Assembly: GCF_001673315.1 (NCBI RefSeq)
Contig: NZ_LZLQ01000081.1
Location: forward strand, 1-33,760
DNA: 33,760 nt
Direction of reading: 5' to 3'
Origin: Mycobacterium asiaticum
GTDB taxonomy: Bacteria; Actinomycetota; Actinomycetes; Mycobacteriales; Mycobacteriaceae
Both the position numbers and the translations under genes were made by a program. Under the pieces are notes generated by a model. The model saw only the letters and a list, made by a program, of their open reading frames with translations. It searched no databases and was not told the DNA's origin. Below are positions 1 through 6,243 of the stretch, one piece after another; position 1 is the first letter of the stretch; every line of letters starts with the position of its first letter.

Positions 1-1466
1 TCCACCCTGGTCGCCTTGGTGGACAGTCCGGCCAGGTCCGAACCCGCGCCCGGTTCGGAAAACAGCTGGCACCAGATCATCTCGCCGCGGAAGGTCGGCG
101 GCAGAAACCGCTGCTTCTGCTCCTCGGTGCCGAAGGCGACGATCGACGGGATGATCCAGGCCGCGATGCCGACCTGTGGCCGCTTCACCCGCCCGCTGGC
201 GAACTCCTGGGCAATGATGATCTGCTCGACGGGATCCGACGCCCGCCCCCACGGCTTGGGTAGATATGGCAGCACCCAGCCCGCCTCGGCGATTGCCACC
301 GCGCGTGCCGGACGGTCCATCTTCTTCAGCGCGTCGACCTCGCCGCGGATGGCGGCACGCAGTTCCTCGGTCTCGGGGTCCAGATCGATATTGACCGCGC
401 GCATTCCGGTGGTGGTCGCCGTGTCGACCACCCGCTGCGGATAGTCCGAGCTGCGGCCGAACGAGGCGGCCAGCATCAGCGCCCGGCGGTAGTACACGTT
501 GGTGTCATGCTCCCAGGTGAAACCGATGCCGCCGTGCACCTGGATGCAGTCCTGGGTGCACCGTTGGGCCGCGGCAGGAGCCAGGGTGGCGGCCACCGCC
601 GCGGCGAACTCGATGTGCTCGCCAGCCTCGTCCAGGGCGCGGGCGGCATCCCACACCGCCGCGGTGGCCCGTTCGGTGTCGGCGACCATCTCTGCGCATT
701 TGTGCTTGATGGCTTGGAACTGCCCGATCGGGCGCCCGAACTGTTCGCGGATCTTCGCGTAACCCGACGCGGTGTCGGTGGCCCAGCGCGCCACCCCGAC
801 CGCCTCCGCCGACAACAACGTCGTCATCAGCGCATGCGCGGTCACCATGCTGAGGTTGTCCAGCACCACGTCGTCACCGACCTCGACCGCATTTGCCCGC
901 ACGTGGGCGATAGGCCGCAGCGGATCCAGGCTCTGCACGGGCTCGATCTCCAGTTGCTCGGACCGCAGCACCACCCATTCTTCGCCGCTGTCGATCGCGA
1001 CCGGCAACACCAGGATCGAGGCTTGCGCGGCCGCGGGCACCGCGCGGGCTTCACCGCGAATCACCAATTCGTCGCCGTGCCGGGTTGCGGTCAGTCCGGA
1101 GTCCAGCGCGTACGTCGCGATGGTCGATCCGGAGGCCAGTTCGGCAAGCACCTTGGCGTCGCGGTCATGAGCGGACACCAGGGCGCTGGCGATCGCCGAC
1201 GGCACGAAGGGACCGGGGACCGCCCCGTAGCCGAATTCGGCGAGCACGATGGCCAATTCGAGGATGCCGAAGCCCTGGCCGCCCACCGACTCGGACAGGT
1301 GCACGCCCTGCAGCCCCTGCTCGGCGGCGGATTGCCAGTACGGCGGGGGATTCTCCAGCGGAGTCTCCATGGCCGCGTGCAGCACCTCCGACGGCGCCAC
1401 CCGCGCCACCAGGGACCGCACCGAATCGGCCAGGTCTTGATGTTCAGGGTTTATCGCGATCGGCAT
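1..1466 (-). CDS. fadE6: Tandem acyl-CoA dehydrogenase, FadE6-like (3' end cut by window edge)
   Basis: This gene is open to the left edge, so only the first 488 residues are visible. Reading back from the ATG at 1466-1464, which has a GGGAAGG-type ribosome-binding site, the protein begins MPIAINPEHQ. It contains one complete acyl-CoA dehydrogenase module at about residues 1-345, with REQFGRPIGQFQAIKH and VHGGIGFTWEHD motifs. A second module then starts near residue 355 (LDPETEELRAAIRAEV) and reaches the flavin-binding stretch WCQLFSEPGAGSDLAGL at the edge. Two fused modules are what I recall for Rv0271c (FadE6, about 731 aa). The family carries out FAD-dependent alpha,beta-dehydrogenation of acyl-CoA thioesters in the cytosol; the substrate here is unknown. 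The gene lies 67 bp downstream of the hydrolase gene and probably belongs to the same TetR-controlled transcript. Confidence 0.88.
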   Translation of the reverse strand, partial: MPIAINPEHQDLADSVRSLVARVAPSEVLHAAMETPLENPPPYWQSAAEQGLQGVHLSESVGGQGFGILELAIVLAEFGYGAVPGPFVPSAIASALVSAHDRDAKVLAELASGSTIATYALDSGLTATRHGDELVIRGEARAVPAAAQASILVLPVAIDSGEEWVVLRSEQLEIEPVQSLDPLRPIAHVRANAVEVGDDVVLDNLSMVTAHALMTTLLSAEAVGVARWATDTASGYAKIREQFGRPIGQFQAIKHKCAEMVADTERATAAVWDAARALDEAGEHIEFAAAVAATLAPAAAQRCTQDCIQVHGGIGFTWEHDTNVYYRRALMLAASFGRSSDYPQRVVDTATTTGMRAVNIDLDPETEELRAAIRGEVDALKKMDRPARAVAIAEAGWVLPYLPKPWGRASDPVEQIIIAQEFASGRVKRPQVGIAAWIIPSIVAFGTEEQKQRFLPPTFRGEMIWCQLFSEPGAGSDLAGLSTKATRV

Positions 1467-1488
1467 TGGTCGCCTTCCCTCGCCTTAT

Positions 1489-1500
1489 GGATTCAGGTCC
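1489..1500. promoter_or_regulatory. Possible TetR half-site upstream of the fadE6-like gene
   Basis: GGATTCAGGTCC matches 10 of 12 positions of the right arm (AGATTCAGGTTC) of the palindrome at 3302-3331. It lies 23 bp upstream of the acyl-CoA dehydrogenase start codon. No second arm is seen, so this is only a candidate secondary site for the same regulator. Confidence 0.3.
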
Positions 1501-1533
1501 AAAACTAACAACCAGTGGGTTGGTTCGTCACGG

Positions 1534-2649
1534 CTAGCCCCACCGTTCGGTGATCCATTCGGCAATGGCGTCGGCCTGCTCGTCGCGAGCGCCGGGGGTG
1601 GTGAAGTAGTGGTCGGTGTCGATGGCGGTATGGGCTTTGTCGGTGCTGGCCAGCGCATCGTAGATGCGCTGAGCGTCGGACGGGAAAACTCCGGTGTCGG
1701 CTTCGGCGTTGATGACCAGCGCGGGACAATCGATGCGGTTCAGGTGTGGCTCGGCGCGGGTCTGCGCGGTGCGCATACTCCACATGCCCAGCCAATTACG
1801 CAGCGTGCAGGCCGCGGCGATGCCGCGGGTGGAGCGGTTGGCTTTCACCGGCGTTCCGGCGTAGCACCAGTTGGCCCGCCGCTTGGTGGGTTCGATACCG
1901 GCATCCACCATGCGCGGGTCGGCCCAGGTGCGCATCACGGTGAACGGCCGGTCGGAAAAGCCAGCGGGCGCAATCCGTTTGAGCTCTGCTTCGGCCCAGT
2001 CGGTGATGGCATGGTTGCGCGCGAGTTGCGCTGCGCGATAACGCTCGACGAACTCCGGCGAGTAGGGCGGGCCGTTGCGCCCGTCGAACAAGTCCAAGTC
2101 GGGATCGGATGCCACCGGGTCGTTTTCGTCGACCACGGCGCCGTCCATCCAGGCGGTGAGCACATCAGGGCGGCCGGGGTGGGCGGCGGTGGCGACGTAA
2201 CCGTCGGCCGGTAGCAGGTCGGTGACGCCCGTGGCGGGCCGCATGCCATCCAGCGGGGTCACGTTGGGGTCCACCGCCTGCGACTGGTACGCCGACATCA
2301 ACGATCCGCCACCGGAGTTGCCCAGCAGGATGACGGTTTCGACACCCGCGACGGTACGCAACCATCGCACCCCCACGCCGATGTCGACCAGCGCGTGGTC
2401 GAGCAGAAAACTGCTCTCGAAGCCACGGAATCTGGTGTTCCAGCCCAGAAACCCGATGCCGCGCGCCGCCAGGTACTCGGCGATGTAGTGCTCGGAGAAG
2501 TCGATCTGATAGTGCGTGGCGATCATCGCCGCCTTCGGTTTGTGCCCTTGGGCGCGGTGATACAGCCCCTGACACGGGTGTCCGCCGGCACCGGCGCGTT
2601 CTGCGGTGGGCGACGGCAATCCGATGAATTCGCGGGTGATGTCGGTCAA
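1534..2649 (-). CDS. Alpha/beta-fold hydrolase (Rv0272c-like)
   Basis: A 371-residue protein with an alpha/beta-hydrolase pattern. The nucleophile elbow is GNSGGGS with Ser112 as the likely nucleophile. A late acidic residue occurs in the VINAEAD stretch, and a candidate catalytic His is in DTDHYF close to the C terminus. There is no signal peptide, so it should act in the cytosol, probably on an ester or thioester. The start is a TTG whose TG is shared with the stop of the upstream TetR gene (TTGA overlap), with AGGAG about 8 nt upstream. This overlap implies translational coupling to the regulator. The downstream neighbour is an acyl-CoA dehydrogenase, so a role in breakdown of a fatty or carboxylic acid derivative is inferred. 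The substrate cannot be told from the sequence. Confidence 0.82.
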   Translation of the reverse strand: MTDITREFIGLPSPTAERAGAGGHPCQGLYHRAQGHKPKAAMIATHYQIDFSEHYIAEYLAARGIGFLGWNTRFRGFESSFLLDHALVDIGVGVRWLRTVAGVETVILLGNSGGGSLMSAYQSQAVDPNVTPLDGMRPATGVTDLLPADGYVATAAHPGRPDVLTAWMDGAVVDENDPVASDPDLDLFDGRNGPPYSPEFVERYRAAQLARNHAITDWAEAELKRIAPAGFSDRPFTVMRTWADPRMVDAGIEPTKRRANWCYAGTPVKANRSTRGIAAACTLRNWLGMWSMRTAQTRAEPHLNRIDCPALVINAEADTGVFPSDAQRIYDALASTDKAHTAIDTDHYFTTPGARDEQADAIAEWITERWG

Positions 2650-3284
2650 TTCGACTGCTCCTCTTGGCAGTAGATGGCCCGGTAGTAGATGTTGGCCAAT
2701 GTCCGGATGCAGGCGTGGTCGTCCGGTGCGGCCGTGCGGGTGAGCTGGATGTAGCAGAACTGGTTGAACATCGCGACAATCGCCTCGGCCAACAGCTGCG
2801 GGTCATCGCCGTCGCAATAGCCTTGCCGCTGAGCGCGTTTCACCGATTCGGCGATGAAAGCAATTGGAATCGCGCATATCTCGGCCCAGTACTCGGCGAA
2901 GTCGTCGCTGATCATCGCTAATTGGGAGACGCTGATCACCTCGGCCAGCCGATGGCGGTAGGTGTGCCAGTGCGCCGCCGCGGCCTGGTGTGCCCGTTCG
3001 CGATCGGACAGGCCGTGCTCGGTCACCGAGAGCGCCCGCTGGTTGGCTTCGTCGCGAAAACGCAGCGCCCACTGGCGGACCATTGCCTCCTTGGAGTCGT
3101 AGTAGTTGTAGAACGACGCCGCCGAGCGCCCGGCTTCGATGGCGATATCGGCAATCGTGGTCGCGAGAATTCCTTTGCGCGCGATCACCGTGCGCGCGGC
3201 ATCGTCGATCGCGGCTCGTGTCCGCCGGCCGCGGGCGGTAGGGCACTGCGCTGCCACTCCCGCGGGTTCTGCCGTGGCTGCCAC
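2646..3284 (-). CDS. TetR-family transcriptional regulator (Rv0273c-like)
   Basis: About 212 residues with a typical N-terminal TetR helix-turn-helix: TTIADIAIEAGRSAASFYNY and then YDSKEAMV, about residues 40-70. A variable ligand-binding domain follows. Two GTG starts are possible, at 3290 and 3284. The second is chosen because AAAGG lies 5 nt before it, whereas the first leaves no room for that site. The gene heads a minus-strand operon with the hydrolase (4-bp overlap) and probably the fadE6-like gene, and is divergent from the glyoxalase-fold gene. A 12-bp-arm palindrome in the 72-bp divergent region is the likely operator, implying autoregulation and control of both directions. The ligand is unknown; an acyl-CoA or related metabolite is a guess from the neighbours. 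Confidence 0.85.
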   Translation of the reverse strand: MAATAEPAGVAAQCPTARGRRTRAAIDDAARTVIARKGILATTIADIAIEAGRSAASFYNYYDSKEAMVRQWALRFRDEANQRALSVTEHGLSDRERAHQAAAAHWHTYRHRLAEVISVSQLAMISDDFAEYWAEICAIPIAFIAESVKRAQRQGYCDGDDPQLLAEAIVAMFNQFCYIQLTRTAAPDDHACIRTLANIYYRAIYCQEEQSN

Positions 3285-3301
3285 CTGCACCTTTCTGGAA
3301 G

Positions 3302-3331
3302 GAACCTGAATCTGATGTTAGATTCAGGTTC
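3302..3331. promoter_or_regulatory. TetR operator: perfect 12-bp inverted repeat
   Basis: The left arm GAACCTGAATCT (3302-3313) and right arm AGATTCAGGTTC (3320-3331) are perfect reverse complements around a 6-bp spacer GATGTT. The element sits in the 72-bp region between the divergent TetR and glyoxalase-fold genes. Size and placement are typical of a TetR-family operator. Candidate -10 hexamers of the TANNNT form lie inside it on both strands (TAGATT at 3319-3324 on plus; TAACAT on minus, 3320-3315), so binding could shut both promoters. Confidence 0.8.
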
Positions 3332-3356
3332 GGATCTTAGCTATGGGAGTTGCGAG

Positions 3357-3941
3357 ATGATCAAGCCGCACAACACCAATCCCGAGTTCGAACTCGGCGG
3401 AATCAACCACGTGGCACTGGTGTGCTCGGACATGGCACGCACGGTCGATTTCTACAGCAACGTCCTCGGGATGCCGCTGATCAAGTCGCTCGACCTGCCC
3501 GGTGGCGCAGGGCAGCACTTCTTCTTCGATGCCGGCAACGGCGACTGCGTCGCATTCTTCTGGTTCACCGAGGCCCCCGACCGGGTGCCGGGCATCTCAT
3601 CGCCGGGAGCCCTGCCAGGGTTGGGCGACATCACCAGCGCGGTAAGCACGATGAACCACCTCGCTTTCCATGTCCCGGCGGAGAAGTTCGACGCCTACCG
3701 GCAACGGCTGAAGGACAAAGGTGTGCGGGTGGGCCCCGTGCTCAACCATGACGAAAGCCCGATGCAGGTATCGGCGACAGTGCATCCCGGGGTGTACGTC
3801 CGCTCGTTCTACTTCCAGGATCCGGACGGGATTATGCTCGAATTCGCTTGCTGGGTACGCGAATTCACCGAAGCTGACACACCGGCGGTACCGAAGACCG
3901 ACGCCGACCGGCGGCCTCCGGTGGCGGCAGGCCAGGCATGA
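3357..3941 (+). CDS. Glyoxalase/extradiol-dioxygenase fold (VOC) protein, Rv0274-like
   Basis: A 194-residue vicinal-oxygen-chelate superfamily protein with two beta-alpha-beta-beta-beta modules. The first begins INHVALVCSDMARTVDFYSN and the second MNHLAFHVPAEKFDAY, ending with FYFQDPDGIMLEFA. The metal triad His18, His101 and Glu162 is visible at the usual family positions. Members are glyoxalases, extradiol dioxygenases or epimerases; the reaction here cannot be assigned. The ATG at 3357 is chosen because the open frame upstream runs back through the divergent TetR gene, and GGGAG lies about 8 nt before this ATG. Its stop overlaps the next gene's start by 4 bp (ATGA). It is transcribed from the operator-containing divergent region. 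Confidence 0.83.
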   Translation: MIKPHNTNPEFELGGINHVALVCSDMARTVDFYSNVLGMPLIKSLDLPGGAGQHFFFDAGNGDCVAFFWFTEAPDRVPGISSPGALPGLGDITSAVSTMNHLAFHVPAEKFDAYRQRLKDKGVRVGPVLNHDESPMQVSATVHPGVYVRSFYFQDPDGIMLEFACWVREFTEADTPAVPKTDADRRPPVAAGQA

Positions 3942-4483
3942 CCGAGGCGATTCTGACCGACCGTCAAATCGCCGCCTTGACCCCGGAGCAGCGTCGGGAC
4001 CTGATCACCCGCCTCGAGGCGCCGCTGAGCGAACTGGAGGACCCGGACACCCTGAACCGCATGCGGCGCATCCGGTTGGGCTTAATCGTCGGTGGACTGA
4101 TCGCGATGATTCCGTGGATCGCCTACCTTGCGGTGACCCTTCCGCAGAAGTACGTCGCCCACAATTGGCCGGTCACCTGGATCGGCTTCGACCTGCTGCT
4201 GGTCGGTTTCATGGCGGCGACGGCGGTGCTGGGCTACCTGCGCCGTCAGTTGCTGGTCTTGACCGCCTTCACCACCGGGGTGTTGCTGATCTGCGACGCG
4301 TGGTTCGACCTGATGACCGCCGGGCCCGAGGATGCGGCGCTATCGGTGGTCACCGCGCTGCTGGTCTCAGTACCGATGGCCTATCTACTCATCTCCGGGG
4401 CGCTGCGGGTGATGCGCCTGACCTGGATGCGTCTCTGGCTCAATCCCGAGATGCGTCTTTGGCAGGTCCCTCTGATGCCATGA
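3938..4483 (+). CDS. Small multi-pass membrane protein, unknown function
   Basis: A 181-residue protein with a soluble, charged N terminus (about 1-45) followed by four hydrophobic segments near residues 48-68, 80-103, 106-128 and 134-158, then a short tail. I do not recognise the family. Its ATG overlaps the stop of the glyoxalase-fold gene (ATGA), so it is probably translated with it and controlled by the same TetR protein. Its 3' end overlaps the convergent TetR gene by 44 bp. I do not recall a gene at this position between Rv0274 and Rv0275c of M. tuberculosis, so it may be a lineage-restricted addition. Coding is supported by a full-length frame, alternating hydrophobic segments and GC-rich third positions. 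Confidence 0.7.
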   Translation: MTEAILTDRQIAALTPEQRRDLITRLEAPLSELEDPDTLNRMRRIRLGLIVGGLIAMIPWIAYLAVTLPQKYVAHNWPVTWIGFDLLLVGFMAATAVLGYLRRQLLVLTAFTTGVLLICDAWFDLMTAGPEDAALSVVTALLVSVPMAYLLISGALRVMRLTWMRLWLNPEMRLWQVPLMP

Positions 4484-5120
4484 CGCGGGGGCGGTACAGC
4501 TCTGGCCCGGTGAGCGCGAGCAGCAGCGACCCCAGGTGATCGGCCAATTCTTCGGGCTCCATTTGCACGTCTCCGGCCAGCCAGGCACTCAGCGTCTCCC
4601 CGACTCCGCCCACGGCGAAATGGGACCCCGCTTTGACCCGATCATTGGCCGGTGCCCCCATGGCATCGACCACGTGCTGGCCCGAGAGCAGTGCAAACAG
4701 TGCCGTCGACTCGGCTCGCTTGCGCATCACCACGGCGTTGGCGAGCTTCGTGCTGAACAGCAGACGCCCGATTCGGGCGTCGTTGGCAATAGTGCGCACC
4801 AGGCTGGCCATCCCGGCTCGGGGTTGTTCACCCAGCGGTGCCGAAGCGACGGCTGACTGGGTGTTTCCAGCCAGATCCGCGATCACCCAGTCGTACACCT
4901 GGGCGACGAAATCGTCCTTGTCGGCGAAGCTTTCGTAGAAATAACGGGCCGAAAGACCCGCGCACTGGCACACCCGGCGGACTGTCAGTTCCGACGCGTC
5001 GTCGTCATCGGCGCCGAGCAGATCCAAGCCGGCCGCAAGTAGCTGGTGGCGGCGGGCGTCCAGCCGTTGCGCCGCGTCGACGCCGCGGTAGGGACGCGAG
5101 CTTGCTGCTTCACCATTCAT
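4440..5120 (-). CDS. TetR-family transcriptional regulator (Rv0275c-like)
   Basis: A 226-residue regulator. The N-terminal HTH covers about residues 40-75 (LTVRRVCQCAGLSARYFYES then FADKDDFVAQVYDWV), with a helical ligand-binding region after it. It starts at an ATG at 5120 and diverges from the DUF2236 oxygenase gene across about 105 bp. That region contains AACAATT...AATTGTT inverted repeats overlapping a TTGACA promoter, so it probably represses its divergent neighbour and itself. Its 3' end runs 44 bp into the convergent membrane-protein gene, so the two transcripts are antisense to each other at their ends. The ligand is unknown. Confidence 0.83.
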   Translation of the reverse strand: MNGEAASSRPYRGVDAAQRLDARRHQLLAAGLDLLGADDDDASELTVRRVCQCAGLSARYFYESFADKDDFVAQVYDWVIADLAGNTQSAVASAPLGEQPRAGMASLVRTIANDARIGRLLFSTKLANAVVMRKRAESTALFALLSGQHVVDAMGAPANDRVKAGSHFAVGGVGETLSAWLAGDVQMEPEELADHLGSLLLALTGPELYRPRVMASEGPAKDASRD

Positions 5121-5130
5121 AGGGACAATC

Positions 5131-5175
5131 TTGACATCACCGCGCCTCGCCGCAACAATTTAGGAAACAATTGTT
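5131..5175 (+). promoter_or_regulatory. Promoter with overlapping TetR-type operator before the DUF2236 gene
   Basis: A perfect TTGACA -35 hexamer at 5131-5136 is followed after 17 bp by AACAAT (5154-5159) as a possible -10. AACAATT (5154-5160) and AATTGTT (5169-5175) form an inverted repeat with an 8-bp spacer, and 5166-5175 (AACAATTGTT) is itself a perfect palindrome. The repeat covers the -10 and start region, as expected for repression by the divergent TetR protein. Confidence 0.6.
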
Positions 5176-5207
5176 ATCACATTGGCGACGATTGGCGGGG
5201 GAGCCAG

Positions 5208-5238
5208 CGATGACGGTGCAACAACGATGACGGTGCAA
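5208..5238 (+). repeat. 17-bp tandem duplication around the DUF2236 start codon
   Basis: CGATGACGGTGCAA occurs at 5208-5221 and again at 5225-5238, a period of 17 bp. Each copy contains an ATG in the same local context, but 17 is not a multiple of three, so the two ATGs are in different frames. Confidence 0.85.
5210..5230 (+). CDS. Putative 6-codon minicistron (MTVQQR) coupled to the DUF2236 gene
   Basis: The first ATG of the 17-bp duplication, at 5210, lies 6-8 nt after the purine-rich GGGGGAG (5197-5203), the best ribosome-binding site here. It opens MTVQQR and stops at TGA 5228-5230. That stop overlaps the ATG at 5227 of the oxygenase gene (ATGA). Ribosomes loaded at the first ATG could terminate and restart on the second. 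This is inference from spacing; no expression is shown. Confidence 0.35.
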   Translation: MTVQQR

Positions 5239-6132
5239 GTAGTGCCACGAGAGTCCATACCGCATGTGGAGCGGGCGATCGCCGACCCGCCGCGGCCGCA
5301 GCAACCGCGGCGTCAGCGGGTAGCGGGCGACCACGGGCTCATGGGTGTCGCTTTGCTGGCCGGACCGGCAAACGTGATCATGCAATTGGCACGCCCCGGT
5401 GTCGGACACGGCGTGGCGGAAAGCCGGGTGGAGAGCGGTCGCATCGACCGCCATCCGATCAAGCGGGCGCGCACCACGTTTACCTATCTCGCGGTGGCCA
5501 ACGCCGGGACGGACGCTCAGAAGGCGGCGTTTCGCCGGGCGGTGAACCGGGCGCACGCGCAGGTCTACTCCACCCCCGATAGCCCGGTCTCTTACAACGC
5601 CTTCGATCCCGAACTGCAGTTGTGGGTCGCGGCGTGCCTCTACAAGGGCGGTGTCGACATCCACCGCATATTCGTCGGGGAGATGGATGACGAGGAAGCC
5701 GACCGGTTGTACCGGGAGGGTGTGACGCTGGGAAGCACTCTGCAGGTGCCGCCGGAGATGTGGCCGGTCGACCGGGTCGCGTTCGACAGGTACTGGCAGG
5801 AATCGCTGGACAAGGTGCACATCGATGACACCGTTCGCGAATTTCTCTATCCGATCGCCGCGTCACGGATTCCTGGCGTGCGGTTACCGGGCTGGTTGCA
5901 AGCCCGCACGGACGCGTTCAACCTGCTGATCACCACCGGCTTTCTGCCGGAACGGTTCCGTCAAGAGATGCGGTTGCCCTGGGACGATGGCCGGCAGCGT
6001 CGATTCGATCAACTGATGGGCATCCTGGCGGCAGTCAACGCCGTGCTGCCGCGGGTGGTGCGCCAGTTCCCGTTCAACCTGATGCTGTGGGACCTGGATA
6101 GGCGGATCAGAACGGGTCGCCCGCTGGTGTAG
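5227..6132 (+). CDS. DUF2236 / MpaB-Lcp-type oxygenase family protein (Rv0276-like)
   Basis: A 301-residue protein of the MpaB/Lcp catalytic-domain family (DUF2236), a group that includes b-type heme oxygenases such as latex-clearing protein. His110 in VNRAHAQVY fits the family's conserved histidine, and the aromatic-rich stretch SYNAFDPELQLWVAACL follows. No signal peptide is evident, so a cytosolic or peripheral location is inferred. The frame extends to a TTG at 5182, but the ATG at 5227 (MTVQVVPRES) is preferred because the intervening residues look like translated leader and the first copy of a 17-bp duplication. It is divergent from a TetR gene and likely repressed by it. The substrate is unknown. 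Confidence 0.78.
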   Translation: MTVQVVPRESIPHVERAIADPPRPQQPRRQRVAGDHGLMGVALLAGPANVIMQLARPGVGHGVAESRVESGRIDRHPIKRARTTFTYLAVANAGTDAQKAAFRRAVNRAHAQVYSTPDSPVSYNAFDPELQLWVAACLYKGGVDIHRIFVGEMDDEEADRLYREGVTLGSTLQVPPEMWPVDRVAFDRYWQESLDKVHIDDTVREFLYPIAASRIPGVRLPGWLQARTDAFNLLITTGFLPERFRQEMRLPWDDGRQRRFDQLMGILAAVNAVLPRVVRQFPFNLMLWDLDRRIRTGRPLV

Positions 6133-6167
6133 CTGCGCGGCAACACCCGCGGCACCCGCGGGGTCTA

Positions 6168-6196
6168 TTGAAAACGATTATCAAAATCAGTACTCT
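6168..6196 (+). promoter_or_regulatory. Zur-like box and sigma-A-type promoter of the PPE3-type gene
   Basis: TTGAAA (6168-6173, 5 of 6 to TTGACA) and TACTCT (6191-6196, TANNNT) are separated by exactly 17 bp. TGAAAACGATTATCA (6169-6183) is an imperfect palindrome with 5 of 7 base pairs symmetric, resembling the TGATAATNATTATCA-type zinc-uptake regulator site as I recall it. It overlaps the -35 and spacer, so bound Zur would block RNA polymerase. The predicted transcript start is near 6203, about 40 nt before the ATG. Confidence 0.62.
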
Positions 6197-6243
6197 CCTT
6201 GAGCGAGGGAGCTGGCACAGCCCTGCCAGCGGAGGAGTACTTG

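Noticed and set aside
2922..3356. N-terminal extension of the glyoxalase-fold protein
   Set aside because: It would run antisense through the TetR gene and its operator; the ATG at 3357 has a ribosome-binding site.
6139..6163. GC-rich ACCCGCGG repeats after the DUF2236 gene as a terminator
   Set aside because: The repeats are short, mainly direct, and without a T-run; no stable unique hairpin can be argued by eye.
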